Position numbers and translations under genes: made by a program. Shown here piece by piece: positions 18,349 through 26,898 of a stretch of DNA of 64,000 nt (the first letter of the stretch is position 1; each line of letters starts with the position of its first letter). Where the stretch lies: contig NZ_MLCQ01000019.1 of NCBI RefSeq assembly GCF_001875725.1, positions 62,001-126,000 of the forward strand. Reading direction: 5' to 3'. The notes beneath the pieces were generated by a model, which was given only the letters and a program-made list of their open reading frames with translations, was not told the DNA's origin and did no database searches. Source of the DNA: Corynebacterium sp. NML140438 (GTDB taxonomy: Bacteria > Actinomycetota > Actinomycetes > Mycobacteriales > Mycobacteriaceae).

Positions 18349-20652
18349 CTAGAACTTGAGGTGATCCTTCGCCCAGAACGCCGCCGCGCCCAACAGCGCC
18401 AGCAGTGGCACCAAGATCGCCGCGATGATGCCGCCCTTCGAGCTGCCCTCACAGTTCTCGGAGGATCCACTCGAAGAACCATCCTTCGCGCAGGTAGCAG
18501 GCGCCGGAACGGTAGGCTCAGGTGTAGCCTCACTTGTCGACGTCCCCACCTCCGGCTTCGGAGTCTCCTCCTCCGCCGACGGCTGCGCGCTAGCCCAAGG
18601 CGCGCTTGTGCTCACGCTTGCGCTCGTTGTCAAACTCGTTGTCGTGCTTGTGGAAGTGCTTGTCCGCGGGGCGGACTCGGTCGTCGACTGCGTGGTCGTA
18701 GCAGCCTCGGTCGTGGTAGCAGCCTCGGTCGTCGATGGCGACGGTTCAGGTTCCACCGAGGTAATCGCCGGAGCAGCCGACGTGGTTACGGTTGTCCGCG
18801 GCGCGGACACTTCCGGCGCCTCCGAGGTCGAAGACTTAACGGATGAGCTCGATGAAGTAACCGACGTCGACGAAGCAACCGTGGTAGTTGGCGTCGTTGT
18901 CCGCGGGGCGGACACCTTCGGAGCTTCTGGCGAAGTGGTCGTCGATACCTCTGGCGTGATCGGAACCGGCGCGACCGAAGTGGTCACCGACGTTGGCGCT
19001 GCAGAAGAAGGCACCTCCGTGGTGGTTGGCGTCGGCTCCTTTGCCAGCAGCTCGTCCAGGTTTTCCTGCGCCTCGACGACGCGGAAGAAGGTGCGGTCGA
19101 GTTCGGCTTGCGCCTTGTTGATTTCTGGTGCGTAACCGGTGGGGCGCACAGCTTTCATGAGCGCTTCCGCGATCTTGTGTTCCTGTTTCGCGGTCGCCAG
19201 TGCCGCGCGGGCTTCCTCAACGCTCTTCGGTTTCACGGCGGGCGCGTAGCTCGGCGCTTCGTACTGCGGTGTTGTGGCTCCGCAGTTCGGGCAGCAGCGA
19301 GGCGATGACGTGGAGGTCTCCCCACTTGTCGACGGCCCCACCGTCGGCGTTGTCCGCGCCGCGGAAGTGGTGGACGTAGTAGGGGCTGCCGACGTGGACG
19401 TAGTTGTCTTCGCGGCGGAAGTGGTGGACGTCGTCGACGTCTTACGCTTCAACTGTTCACGCAGCTCTTCCAGGTTGTCCTGCGCTTCTGCGAGGGCACG
19501 CTTGGCGTTTTCAAAGCGCTCTTGAGCCACGAGACGATCCTCGACCTTTGTGGCCTTCATGAGTGCGTCGCGGGCAGCAAGGAATTCCGCTGCCGCGTCG
19601 TCGACGATGCCCTGCCCCTCTGCTTCCGTGGCTGGCTTCGGTGGTGCCACATATTCCGGCACGGTAATGCGTTTGGTGCTCGTAGTCGGAGTCGGCTTCG
19701 GCTTAGGCGAAGGCGACGGAGAAGGTGAAGGCTTCGCAGAAGTTGTCGAAGTCGAAGTCTTCGGGGTCACTGAAGTCTTCGGCGTCGTTGGCGTAGCAGA
19801 CGTTGTTGAAGTCTTTGACGTGGTCGGTGTCGGCATCGGCTGGACGCTCGGAATGGTCGGCATCGGCAGCGGCGGCAGGTCTGGGAAGGACGGCTGGCTC
19901 GGCGCCGAGGTAGTTGGCGTCGTCGAGGTAACCGAAGTGGTCGAGGTCGTGGGCGTCGGCTTCGGGCGCTCGGGCGTCGTCGAGGTCGTCGTGGTCACGA
20001 GCGGCGGCAACGGCGAGGGCGAAGGCGACGGGGTCGGCGTCGGCTTCTGGCGCAGGTTGTTGCGCAGGATGAGGATTTCGGCGTCGAGGGGTTGAGGCAC
20101 CACGCCTGGCTTACGGGAGTACCCGGAGACCATGAGCAGGTTGTCGCAGCTGTGCGCGAGTGCCATCGCGTGGCCCATTTCGTGGGCGATGGTCATGATG
20201 CGACTGGTGTTCTCGACGTACCGCCCGAACATCCTTGGACTGATCCGCACAGTGAGGGTCGGCCCGCCGCCGGTGACTCGGCCGAGCACCGGCAGGTTCG
20301 GGTCGACAATTACGCTGACGGCCTCGGGCGTTTTGTGGTCGATGAACTTGATGTCGAGATAACCGCCGCGGGCGCGCACGGCCTCGACCCACAGGTCGGC
20401 GGCGCGCTTGACGTCGGCGCGGTGGCCGGTGGTGTCGTAAAGGTAGAGGGTGTTGTTTCGGATGCCCGTGTTGTGGTCACCCGGGAATGTAAAGCGCGTA
20501 ATGTCGAGCTTCTGCCCCCGCTTGAACTGCGACTTCAGTGCCCGACATTCAGAGCCATCCGGCTTTACATCGTCGTGCGCGGATGCGGGCGTCGTACCCC
20601 CTAGTATCAGGGAGAAAGAGCATACTGCAGCAAGGACACGTCGAGTTTTCAC
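18349..20652 (-). CDS. Surface-anchored metzincin-like metalloprotease with mucin-like stalk
   Basis: 767 residues. Signal peptide 1-25 (ending PASAH), protease-like domain about 35-200, zinc site HEMGHAMALAH with His157, Glu158, His161 and His167, and a Met-turn at Met174 (LLMVSGYS): the metzincin pattern HExxHxxxxxH. Two Ser/Thr/Pro/Val-rich stretches (about 205-335 and 540-720) flank two helical, coiled-coil-like segments (about 340-400 and 470-540) that resemble each other. A membrane helix near the C-terminus (GGIIAAILVPLLALLGAAAFW) has no LPxTG before it. The stalk is a likely O-glycosylation target. Substrate unknown; could act on host proteins or on surface pili. Confidence 0.75.
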   Translation of the reverse strand: MKTRRVLAAVCSFSLILGGTTPASAHDDVKPDGSECRALKSQFKRGQKLDITRFTFPGDHNTGIRNNTLYLYDTTGHRADVKRAADLWVEAVRARGGYLDIKFIDHKTPEAVSVIVDPNLPVLGRVTGGGPTLTVRISPRMFGRYVENTSRIMTIAHEMGHAMALAHSCDNLLMVSGYSRKPGVVPQPLDAEILILRNNLRQKPTPTPSPSPSPLPPLVTTTTSTTPERPKPTPTTSTTSVTSTTPTTSAPSQPSFPDLPPLPMPTIPSVQPMPTPTTSKTSTTSATPTTPKTSVTPKTSTSTTSAKPSPSPSPSPKPKPTPTTSTKRITVPEYVAPPKPATEAEGQGIVDDAAAEFLAARDALMKATKVEDRLVAQERFENAKRALAEAQDNLEELREQLKRKTSTTSTTSAAKTTTSTSAAPTTSTTSAARTTPTVGPSTSGETSTSSPRCCPNCGATTPQYEAPSYAPAVKPKSVEEARAALATAKQEHKIAEALMKAVRPTGYAPEINKAQAELDRTFFRVVEAQENLDELLAKEPTPTTTEVPSSAAPTSVTTSVAPVPITPEVSTTTSPEAPKVSAPRTTTPTTTVASSTSVTSSSSSVKSSTSEAPEVSAPRTTVTTSAAPAITSVEPEPSPSTTEAATTTEAATTTQSTTESAPRTSTSTSTTTSLTTSASVSTSAPWASAQPSAEEETPKPEVGTSTSEATPEPTVPAPATCAKDGSSSGSSENCEGSSKGGIIAAILVPLLALLGAAAFWAKDHLKF

Positions 20653-20661
20653 AAGGGATTA

Positions 20662-21429
20662 CTATATGAGGTATCGGCGCCCGTACGCAAAGACGGCCGC
20701 ACCAATTATCGACGCCACCACCAACGCAAACAGCGCCCGAACCAGGGTGTTGGACCCGGTCTCAGCTGCGATACCGCGCTGCTCTGCAACCGGGACTTCT
20801 GCCGGTGCCTGAACCGGGGCAGACTGCTGCTGCACCTCGACAGGCGCCTGACCTGCAGCCTTCGAGGTTGCCAGGCCCTGGCGTGCGACTTCAGCGGCGT
20901 TCTCCGCGAGGAGCGCGTTGGAGTCCTTGACCTCGGCGTCGGTTGGCGGCTCGTTGATGCGCGCCAGGTCGGTGACGTAGGTCTTGCCGTCAGCGTTGAG
21001 GTAGTACGTGAGACCACCGATCGCGAGCACTGCCGGCAGCGCGATCAGGCCAGCTGCCGCTGGTGCCGGGTTGTTCGGGTCAATGTCCTCGGCGGTGAAT
21101 GGGACGTCCTGGTGGTCGCCGGTCGGGGCTGGCTGCTCGACTGGGGTGGTTGCCTCGGGAGCGGAGGGGGCGTCGATAAGTCCGGCGGCAGCCGCCTTGG
21201 CCACGTCCACTGCGCGCTCACGGTCAGCAGCCGAGAGCTGGTCAAACGCGATGTTGACCAGGTTGCGGTCCGGCACGTAGTGGGTGCCGTCCTGGGTGAG
21301 GAAGTATTCGGCGCCGTTGATGTCGTGGGTCACGGCTGGCAGCGGGACGTCCTGCGCCTGGGCCATGGGGACGATGGTGGTTGCGAGCGCGCCGGTCATG
21401 ACGGCGGCCAAAACGGTGTTGCGCTTCAT
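20662..21429 (-). CDS. Secreted, C-terminally anchored surface protein with duplicated DG motif
   Basis: 255 residues. Signal peptide about 1-25 (ending AQAQD). The motif EYFLTQDGTHYVPDRNLVN (about 41-59) recurs as TYYLNADGKTYVTDLARIN (about 140-158). The C-terminus carries AAETGSN, one hydrophobic helix (ALFALVVASIIGAAVFAY) and basic GRRYLI, the layout of a sortase sorting signal with a variant of the LAxTG motif. It starts 106 bases downstream of the small sortase gene and is a candidate substrate of it. Function unknown. Confidence 0.7.
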   Translation of the reverse strand: MKRNTVLAAVMTGALATTIVPMAQAQDVPLPAVTHDINGAEYFLTQDGTHYVPDRNLVNIAFDQLSAADRERAVDVAKAAAAGLIDAPSAPEATTPVEQPAPTGDHQDVPFTAEDIDPNNPAPAAAGLIALPAVLAIGGLTYYLNADGKTYVTDLARINEPPTDAEVKDSNALLAENAAEVARQGLATSKAAGQAPVEVQQQSAPVQAPAEVPVAEQRGIAAETGSNTLVRALFALVVASIIGAAVFAYGRRYLI

Positions 21430-21535
21430 TAGGGGCTCCTTTGCTCAACATGAAGTCTCAAGTCTTACTTCATGGTTTAGCCCCACTGTAGACGCAGTTC
21501 ACCCCAGTCACAAGTGTTTACACAAAAAACTTCAG

Positions 21536-22234
21536 TTACTTCGCGCCCGTATCGGTCGGCGGCGCATCCAGCACAGACGCGAATTGCCACCCAATCACCG
21601 CATTGCGAACCGAGTCCGCCAAAATATTGCGCGGCTGGATACAGGAGATCGTGAGCAGGCGCCCCGGGCGCGGACCATCACCCCAAATATCAACATCGCT
21701 GGCCATGACCTCTTTTACCGGGTCGTGCAGGTCAGTCGCGCGGTAGGACAGCCACTTCCCGCCAGCCGCCTCCGAGTCGGCGGTGCGAAGGTACAGCATG
21801 TCGCCGACATGGATGGTGTGATGGTCGGAGGAGCCGTCGAAAAGCTGGTCAAAGACTCCGTGTACCCCAGCACCCGTGTGACCAGCGACGACCACCAAAT
21901 CCTCAGCATCCGGACCCGGCAGTGAGTACGGCCTATCCGACGCCGTATAGACGCACGCCTTATCTAATGTGGCCGGATCCAGGGCATCCGCGCGCACACG
22001 GCACGGGCCCTCCTCGAACTGCGCGCGAAGCCCCACCGAGGGAATAAACATCTCTAACGGCTGCGACTGGCCGAGCGTTGCGGGAGCCGGTGCGGGAGGC
22101 TCGGGCGCAGGCTCAGGCTCGTCCTTGCTGCACCTCACCGGCAGCGAGACGAGCACCACGAGCAGCACCAACGCCACAACCCGGCGCACCCAAAACACCC
22201 ACTGAGGCGGTCGAGTTCGAGAAGGCGTGCGCAT
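21536..22234 (-). CDS. Sortase (class E/F-like)
   Basis: 232 residues from ATG 22234; the open frame extends further but overlaps the divergent rhodanese gene. One N-terminal membrane helix (VVALVLLVVLVSLPV) and a Pro-rich linker precede a sortase domain. Catalytic residues are His in VVVAGHTGAG, Cys in LLTISCIQP and Arg about 11 residues later (ADSVRNAV). It lacks the C-terminal helix of class C sortases, so it probably anchors single proteins to the wall rather than building pili. The class is assigned by layout only. No clear ribosome site is seen. Confidence 0.75.
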   Translation of the reverse strand: MRTPSRTRPPQWVFWVRRVVALVLLVVLVSLPVRCSKDEPEPAPEPPAPAPATLGQSQPLEMFIPSVGLRAQFEEGPCRVRADALDPATLDKACVYTASDRPYSLPGPDAEDLVVVAGHTGAGVHGVFDQLFDGSSDHHTIHVGDMLYLRTADSEAAGGKWLSYRATDLHDPVKEVMASDVDIWGDGPRPGRLLTISCIQPRNILADSVRNAVIGWQFASVLDAPPTDTGAK

Positions 22235-22270
22235 AGTGGAAATCGTAGCCGACGCACCCGACACTTCCGC

Positions 22271-22276
22271 TACAAT
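22271..22276 (+). promoter_or_regulatory. -10 element of a leaderless rhodanese transcript
   Basis: TACAAT is followed by seven bases and then the ATG at 22284, which places the transcription start at the A of the start codon. No ribosome-binding site is present between them. Confidence 0.6.
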
Positions 22277-22283
22277 CGCGCAC

Positions 22284-22574
22284 ATGCAATCCATCAACGT
22301 CAACAAAGTCCCCGAAAACGCCCAGCTCATCGACGTCCGCGAACCCGAAGAGTACGCCGAAGTCCACGCCGTAGGCGCCACCAACCTACCACTGAGCGAA
22401 CTGACCACCCTCACCGACCGTATTGACCCCGACCAGGACATCTACGTCATCTGCCGCTCCGGCGGGCGCTCGTCGCGCGCATGCGAGTACCTCGAACAGG
22501 TCCACGGCTGGGAACCCATCAACGTCGAAGGCGGAACCATGGAGTGGATCGCCAACGGACTGCCCACCGAGTAG
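22284..22574 (+). CDS. Rhodanese-domain protein
   Basis: 96 residues, one rhodanese domain. The active loop is VICRSGGRSSRA with the sulfur-accepting cysteine; LIDVREPEEYAEVHAVGATNLPL is the usual first block. It handles sulfane sulfur; the partner is unknown. The start at 22284 is preferred over an in-frame ATG at 22227 because of the -10 element at leaderless distance. It is followed by marR on the same strand. Confidence 0.88.
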   Translation: MQSINVNKVPENAQLIDVREPEEYAEVHAVGATNLPLSELTTLTDRIDPDQDIYVICRSGGRSSRACEYLEQVHGWEPINVEGGTMEWIANGLPTE

Positions 22575-22603
22575 CACGGTTTCATTCCTGGCCAGCAGCC
22601 CGA

Positions 22604-22609
22604 TACTCT
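22604..22609 (+). promoter_or_regulatory. -10 element of a leaderless marR transcript
   Basis: TACTCT followed by seven bases and the ATG at 22617, again without a ribosome site. The spacing is the same as at the rhodanese gene. Confidence 0.5.
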
Positions 22610-22616
22610 GGGACTT

Positions 22617-23042
22617 ATGGCCACGATTGAACTCCCAGAGGCGCTGACCACTTCGCCCTCATTCCAAATTGAGCGCGTGCGCAGACACACCAAAGATGAG
22701 GTGGAGCGCACCCTGGCGAAGCACGACTCCTCCATGCGCGAGTTTTGGGTGCTCAGCTGCGTCTCCGAACAGGCACGCTCCCAGTCGCAACTCTCCGAAC
22801 TCCTTGCCATCGACGCCTCCGACATGGTCCGCCTCATCGACTGCCTGGAGAAACACGCGTGGGTCAAACGCGAACGCGACCCGAAGGACCGCCGCCGCCA
22901 AATCGTGACCGCCACCAAGAAGGGCGGCAAGGCGCTAGCGAAACTCGCGGAGGATGTGGCCGCCGCCGAGGAACGCGCCCTCGACGCCGCCAACCACAAG
23001 CAGCTCAAGAACCTGCGGAAGCTGTCGCAGGCGATTTTGTAG
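22617..23042 (+). CDS. MarR-family transcriptional regulator
   Basis: 141 residues. Winged-helix domain about 35-105: recognition helix SQSQLSELLAIDASDMVRLI, wing RERDPKDRRRQIVTATKKG. MarR proteins bind palindromes as dimers and respond to small phenolics, drugs or oxidants. The target cannot be read here. The rhodanese gene upstream could point to a thiol or oxidant signal, but this is only context. Confidence 0.9.
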   Translation: MATIELPEALTTSPSFQIERVRRHTKDEVERTLAKHDSSMREFWVLSCVSEQARSQSQLSELLAIDASDMVRLIDCLEKHAWVKRERDPKDRRRQIVTATKKGGKALAKLAEDVAAAEERALDAANHKQLKNLRKLSQAIL

Positions 23043-23068
23043 TTTTTGTTTGGCCTTCCTGAGTGACG

Positions 23069-23161
23069 GAGTGACAAAAGACGCACTTCGATTTGGACTA
23101 GCCATTCATACCGGCTGGTTAGAAAAGCGCTAGAGGTTTGTGGGTGCGGCTTTTGTCACTC
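23069..23161 (+). repeat. Dispersed palindromic element B, copy 2
   Basis: 93 bases between marR and the sortase gene (convergent ends). Ends GAGTGACAAAAGACGCA and, inverted, GAGTGACAAAAGCCGCA. The core reads CTAGCCATTCATACCGGC, then TGGTTAGAAAAGCGCTAG. The rest of 23043-23267 shows no gene. Confidence 0.88.
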
Positions 23162-23267
23162 ACACCGGTTGCTATGCCCCAAATTTCCGGTTTTCGGCAG
23201 ACCCGCGCAGCATTTCCCCAGGTCGTCCACCCGACGCCGAGGACCGTGGTGCCCAGCTCACTCCCAG

Positions 23268-24104
23268 CTACCCCTCCCGCCGACGCTTCCACCAGCGCCA
23301 CAGAATCAGTAGCAACACCACCAGCACGATCAGGGCTACGAGGATCATCCACCGACTGATGCCCAGGCCGGTGACGCGCGGTTCGGGGGCGTCGGGGTCG
23401 AGGGGCACGCGAATGGCATGGACGAGCAGCCTGTCGGTGTTGAGTCCGTATGGGGTGCAGGTGATGAGCGTGAGGCGGTCTTCGCCTGGTTGGTAGCGTA
23501 CGGCCTGGTATTGGTCCGGTTTCACGACTTCGCGGCCGACCATTTGGTAGCGCAGCCGTTGCCCCATCACATCTATGTAGATGTCTTGGCCGTTTTTGAG
23601 GGTGGGGAGGGCGTCGAACATGGCGGCGTTAACCATGCCGGTGTGGGCGGTGATGACGGCGTTGGTGCCGTCGCCACCGACGGGGAGGGTGGAGCCGAAC
23701 ATGTGGCCCGCACCGTCGTAGAGGACGTGGGGTGCGGTGGTGTGGTAGGCGGGCAGGTCGACGCCGATGTCGGGGATGCGGATGCGCGCCATGATGCCCC
23801 CGGAGCCCGGCAGGTTGAGTTGTGCCATGTAGTCGGGCATGTCGGGGTCGTTGGGGGCGGGTGGGCGTGCGTGTGGGCCGGTGGACAGCAGGCGTTGGTT
23901 GTAGTCGCGGGCGCGGGCGAGTTGGGCGTCGCGTTCTTCGGCGCTGAGGCTGGTGGTGTGTTCGCTGTAGGCGTCGGCTTGGCGGCGGAGTTGCTCGTTG
24001 GTGGCGAGTGTAGCCACGATTGGGTAGAGCAGCAGGAGCGCGCCGAGGATCAGCCCGATGAGCGAGATGAGGTTCCCGGCGCGTTTGCGGGTGGGCTTGC
24101 TCAC
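23268..24104 (-). CDS. srtC: Class C (pilus) sortase of operon 1
   Basis: 278 residues from GTG 24104, which overlaps the stop of the base-pilin gene (GTGA). N-terminal membrane helix (LISLIGLILGALLLLYPIVA), sortase domain with catalytic His in VITAHTGMVN, Cys in LTLITCTPYGL and Arg in NTDRLLV, and a C-terminal membrane helix (ILVALIVLVVLLLILW), the two-helix layout of pilin-polymerising sortases. The region TGPHARPPAPNDPDMPDY corresponds to the lid that covers the active site in this class. It crosslinks pilin 1 at its LPATG to the pilin-motif lysine. Confidence 0.93.
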   Translation of the reverse strand: MSKPTRKRAGNLISLIGLILGALLLLYPIVATLATNEQLRRQADAYSEHTTSLSAEERDAQLARARDYNQRLLSTGPHARPPAPNDPDMPDYMAQLNLPGSGGIMARIRIPDIGVDLPAYHTTAPHVLYDGAGHMFGSTLPVGGDGTNAVITAHTGMVNAAMFDALPTLKNGQDIYIDVMGQRLRYQMVGREVVKPDQYQAVRYQPGEDRLTLITCTPYGLNTDRLLVHAIRVPLDPDAPEPRVTGLGISRWMILVALIVLVVLLLILWRWWKRRREG

Positions 24105-25345
24105 TGTTCCTGCTCGTCTTCTTTTCGACGCGCCAGCAACCATCCAACAACGATCAAGGCGAGAGCGAGCAGCGCGAGCCAGATGACGTTGGCGCCTGTG
24201 TAGGCGAGGACTTGGTCGACGCGCCCGCGCGGGCCGTCCTGCGAGGGCTGAGTCTGGTCGCGGCCGGGTTCTTTATCAGCCGGTCGAGGTGTCTCCGGCG
24301 GGGTCCCCTGCGAGCCCGCAGGCGCCGTGCCCGACGGTGTCGTGCCTGCCAGCCCCGGCAGCAGCGGCACGAGCGGTAGCAGGCCAAGCAGGCCCCACAG
24401 CCAGCGGCGATCGGGTTTGGAAGAGCCCGGCCGCGCGGGCGCCTCGACGAGCACGTCGGCGTGGGCGGCCTCCACGGTGACGTGCTTGCGTTCGGGGTCC
24501 ATGCCGTCGGTGGTGAGGGTGGCGTCGGCACCTGCGGTGCCTTCTGCGGTGGCGCGGGCGCGTTGCTCCAGCGTGACGGTGGTGCTGGCGTCGGTTGCGC
24601 GAGCACGGGCGAGTTTCTGCAGGCCCGACTTGGTCAGGACTGCGCGCAGGTGGTTGCCCCCACGGCGGAAAGTGACATCGCCTGGGCTGAGCGCCTCCCC
24701 ATTGACGCGCACCGTAGGGTCCCCATCAAACGCCAGGTTTCCGGCGAGCGTCAGGGTGAGCTCGTAGTGGCCGATGGTGCCGTCGACAGACGGGTTGGGC
24801 GCCACGCCGCGCACGGTGAGCGTGACGTCCTCGCCGGGGTGGACGCGCTGGCGATTGGCCTCGAGCACCACATTCAAATGCTGGGCTTTCGGCTCCACGG
24901 TGCGCGCGGACCCTTCCGCCACGGGCACCACGAAGGGCGCGAAGAAGACGTGCGACGCAGCCTTCGCCTCACTGTCGCCGAGCGTGAAGAGGTACGCGCC
25001 GGGCTGCAGGCCGTCGAGGGTGACTCGCCCGCCGCTGGTCCGCGCTGTGGCGACGTCGACGATCGCGTCGGGCTGCGTGCGCAGCAGCCGCGGCACGTCG
25101 AGAGTGGCCAGGGATTCGCGCCCGGCCTGGGTACTCATGTCCACTGTGGTGATGCGGGAGGCGGTGACGGTGCGCTCCCCGATGGTGTCCAGGCCGTCGA
25201 CACCTGCGGCGGCGCGCAGGTCCACCGTGACGCTCCCCGGTGCCGCGGCCACCGCAGCGGGTGGGCCGGAAACGGGCATGCCGACGCCGGCAACGCCGAC
25301 CGTTACGGCCAACGCCACCGCCATCGCAGTCCCCGGGTTTCTCAC
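24101..25345 (-). CDS. Base (minor) pilin of operon 1, LAYTG anchor
   Basis: 414 residues from GTG 25345, with AGGGGAG upstream. Signal peptide about 1-35. The body holds beta-rich pilin-type domains (LDGLQPGAYLFTLGD, HPGEDVTLTVRG). The sorting signal is LAYTG (about 380), a helix and a basic tail. Base pilins of the C. diphtheriae SpaB/SpaE type carry LAxTG instead of LPxTG, which terminates the fibre on the wall. Odd: an additional hydrophobic stretch (LLGLLPLVPLLPGLAG, about 311-326) precedes a Pro/Thr-rich linker upstream of the real anchor. Confidence 0.82.
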   Translation of the reverse strand: MRNPGTAMAVALAVTVGVAGVGMPVSGPPAAVAAAPGSVTVDLRAAAGVDGLDTIGERTVTASRITTVDMSTQAGRESLATLDVPRLLRTQPDAIVDVATARTSGGRVTLDGLQPGAYLFTLGDSEAKAASHVFFAPFVVPVAEGSARTVEPKAQHLNVVLEANRQRVHPGEDVTLTVRGVAPNPSVDGTIGHYELTLTLAGNLAFDGDPTVRVNGEALSPGDVTFRRGGNHLRAVLTKSGLQKLARARATDASTTVTLEQRARATAEGTAGADATLTTDGMDPERKHVTVEAAHADVLVEAPARPGSSKPDRRWLWGLLGLLPLVPLLPGLAGTTPSGTAPAGSQGTPPETPRPADKEPGRDQTQPSQDGPRGRVDQVLAYTGANVIWLALLALALIVVGWLLARRKEDEQEQ

Positions 25346-25363
25346 CGCTGTGTGCTCCCCTAC

Positions 25364-26893
25364 TTATGCCTTGCGGGAGCGCAGCTGGTAGGCAGCGCCG
25401 CCGCCGAAGAGGACCACGCCGAGCGCCAGGATGATGAGCATGGTGCGCTCACCGGTTGCTGGCAGGCGGCCGAACAGGTTGTCCTTCACGTTGTTCACGC
25501 TGCCGGTGAGCGTCTTCGTGGCTTCGTCGTAGGTGAGTGGCTGTGGCTCCGGGTTGTTCAGGTAGCCGGACACGCCCTTGGTTTCTACGGCACAGTAGTC
25601 GGCGAACGTGTTGTTCTTCTTGATCCGGTTGAGACCCTCAGCCTTCGCCAGGGCGGCACCGGCGTGCTCCTTGCCTTCGGCGACGGTCTCGTCGGCATTC
25701 AGCGTGGTCTCCACCTTGCCGCCGATGACGACGCGCTGGGCAGCGGTGCCTTCGTCGACCTTCCAGGAGCCGTCGTCCTGCTTGGTGCAGGTGAAGATCT
25801 GGAACTCGGCGCCGGCGCCGTTCTTGTCGCCGTCTTTGGCCTGCTTGTTCAGCAGCTTGGTCACCTCAACCTTGGCGAAGTTCAGCGTCGTGGCGCCGTC
25901 GTTCGGGTCGTCGGTTGGGGTGGTGTTGTGCGGCTTGTCGTCGTTGGAGTAGTACACCTGCGCGGTGTTGTCGATCGTGCCGTTCTCGGGCAGCTTGATC
26001 AGCTTTGCGTCGAACTCGGTGCGCACGGTCAGGCCGGGGTTGGCGGCGCGCAGCTCGCGCAGCTTCTTCAGACCGGCCTCGGTGAACTCCACGGTGACGG
26101 TGTTGTCCCCTGCATCGGCCACGGTGTAGTGGGTGTCGACGGCAAGCGTCTCAGGGGCGTCATCGTCCGCGGACTTCAGCACCTGCACCTTCACGGGGTG
26201 CTCGGCCTGGCTCCACTTGAGGTTCGACGACAGCGTATCGACGACCCTCAGCTGGTCACCTTCCGGGTTCGGGCCGAAGGCTGGGATGGGGGCGTCGATA
26301 CGGTAGCGCGCGTTGTCTCCCAGGGTGGTGTTTTCGCTGATGAGAGACTTCTTCGGCTCGAGGATCTGGTTCTTCGGGTTGATAGTGCGCTCGTACTGCG
26401 CCGCGCCGTTTTCGAATGCCGGGAGGGTGAGCAGGAACGGGGTCGCCACGGAGTGCTTGGCCCCCTCGGCGCGCAGCTCGGTGACGCGGAAGAGTCCCAC
26501 GCCGAGGTCGGTGAACACGGCCTCACCGTCAGCGTTCGTTGCGACCTCCTTCGCCGTAAAGTTCGGGTCCGCCTGCAGCTCGGTGACCTTCTTCTCGCCG
26601 GCTGCGGCGACGTCTTCCCAGCCCTTCGCGGTGTTCAGCGGCGCGGTGGGGATGCGCTCCACCTTGAAGGTGACATTCGGAATGGTCTTCATGCCGTCAA
26701 GCGTGCCGTTCTCGCCGATCGGCTCGCCCTCGTACTTCTTGATCGTCAGCTTCGTGTCGTGGTTGACGTCGACCTGCGCCTGGGCGACGGCAGCTGGCAG
26801 CGTCGCCACGACGGAGGCGCCCACCGGCCCTACGAACGCGACTGCGGCCGCGGTGGATACTGCAAGTGCTGTGCGGGAAATGATGTGTTTCAT
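25364..26893 (-). CDS. Major pilin of operon 1 (SpaA/SpaD-like, LPATG)
   Basis: 509 residues from ATG 26893; the frame extends upstream only as a shadow of the tip gene. Signal peptide about 1-40 (ending VAQAQ). A pilin motif is visible as YERTINPKN, with Lys174 as the probable linking residue. The body continues as isopeptide-type Ig domains, with an E-box-like block YCAVETKGVSGY near the C-terminus. Sorting signal LPATG (about 477), helix and RSRKA tail. Five bases separate it from the tip gene. It forms the fibre shaft. Confidence 0.92.
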   Translation of the reverse strand: MKHIISRTALAVSTAAAVAFVGPVGASVVATLPAAVAQAQVDVNHDTKLTIKKYEGEPIGENGTLDGMKTIPNVTFKVERIPTAPLNTAKGWEDVAAAGEKKVTELQADPNFTAKEVATNADGEAVFTDLGVGLFRVTELRAEGAKHSVATPFLLTLPAFENGAAQYERTINPKNQILEPKKSLISENTTLGDNARYRIDAPIPAFGPNPEGDQLRVVDTLSSNLKWSQAEHPVKVQVLKSADDDAPETLAVDTHYTVADAGDNTVTVEFTEAGLKKLRELRAANPGLTVRTEFDAKLIKLPENGTIDNTAQVYYSNDDKPHNTTPTDDPNDGATTLNFAKVEVTKLLNKQAKDGDKNGAGAEFQIFTCTKQDDGSWKVDEGTAAQRVVIGGKVETTLNADETVAEGKEHAGAALAKAEGLNRIKKNNTFADYCAVETKGVSGYLNNPEPQPLTYDEATKTLTGSVNNVKDNLFGRLPATGERTMLIILALGVVLFGGGAAYQLRSRKA

Positions 26894-26898
26894 GGTGT

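Noticed and set aside
18500-19950. Dense repeats of GTC/GTT/TCG-type triplets that look like an array
   Set aside because: Not CRISPR: no constant repeat and spacer lengths. They are low-complexity Ser/Thr/Val codons of the protease stalk.
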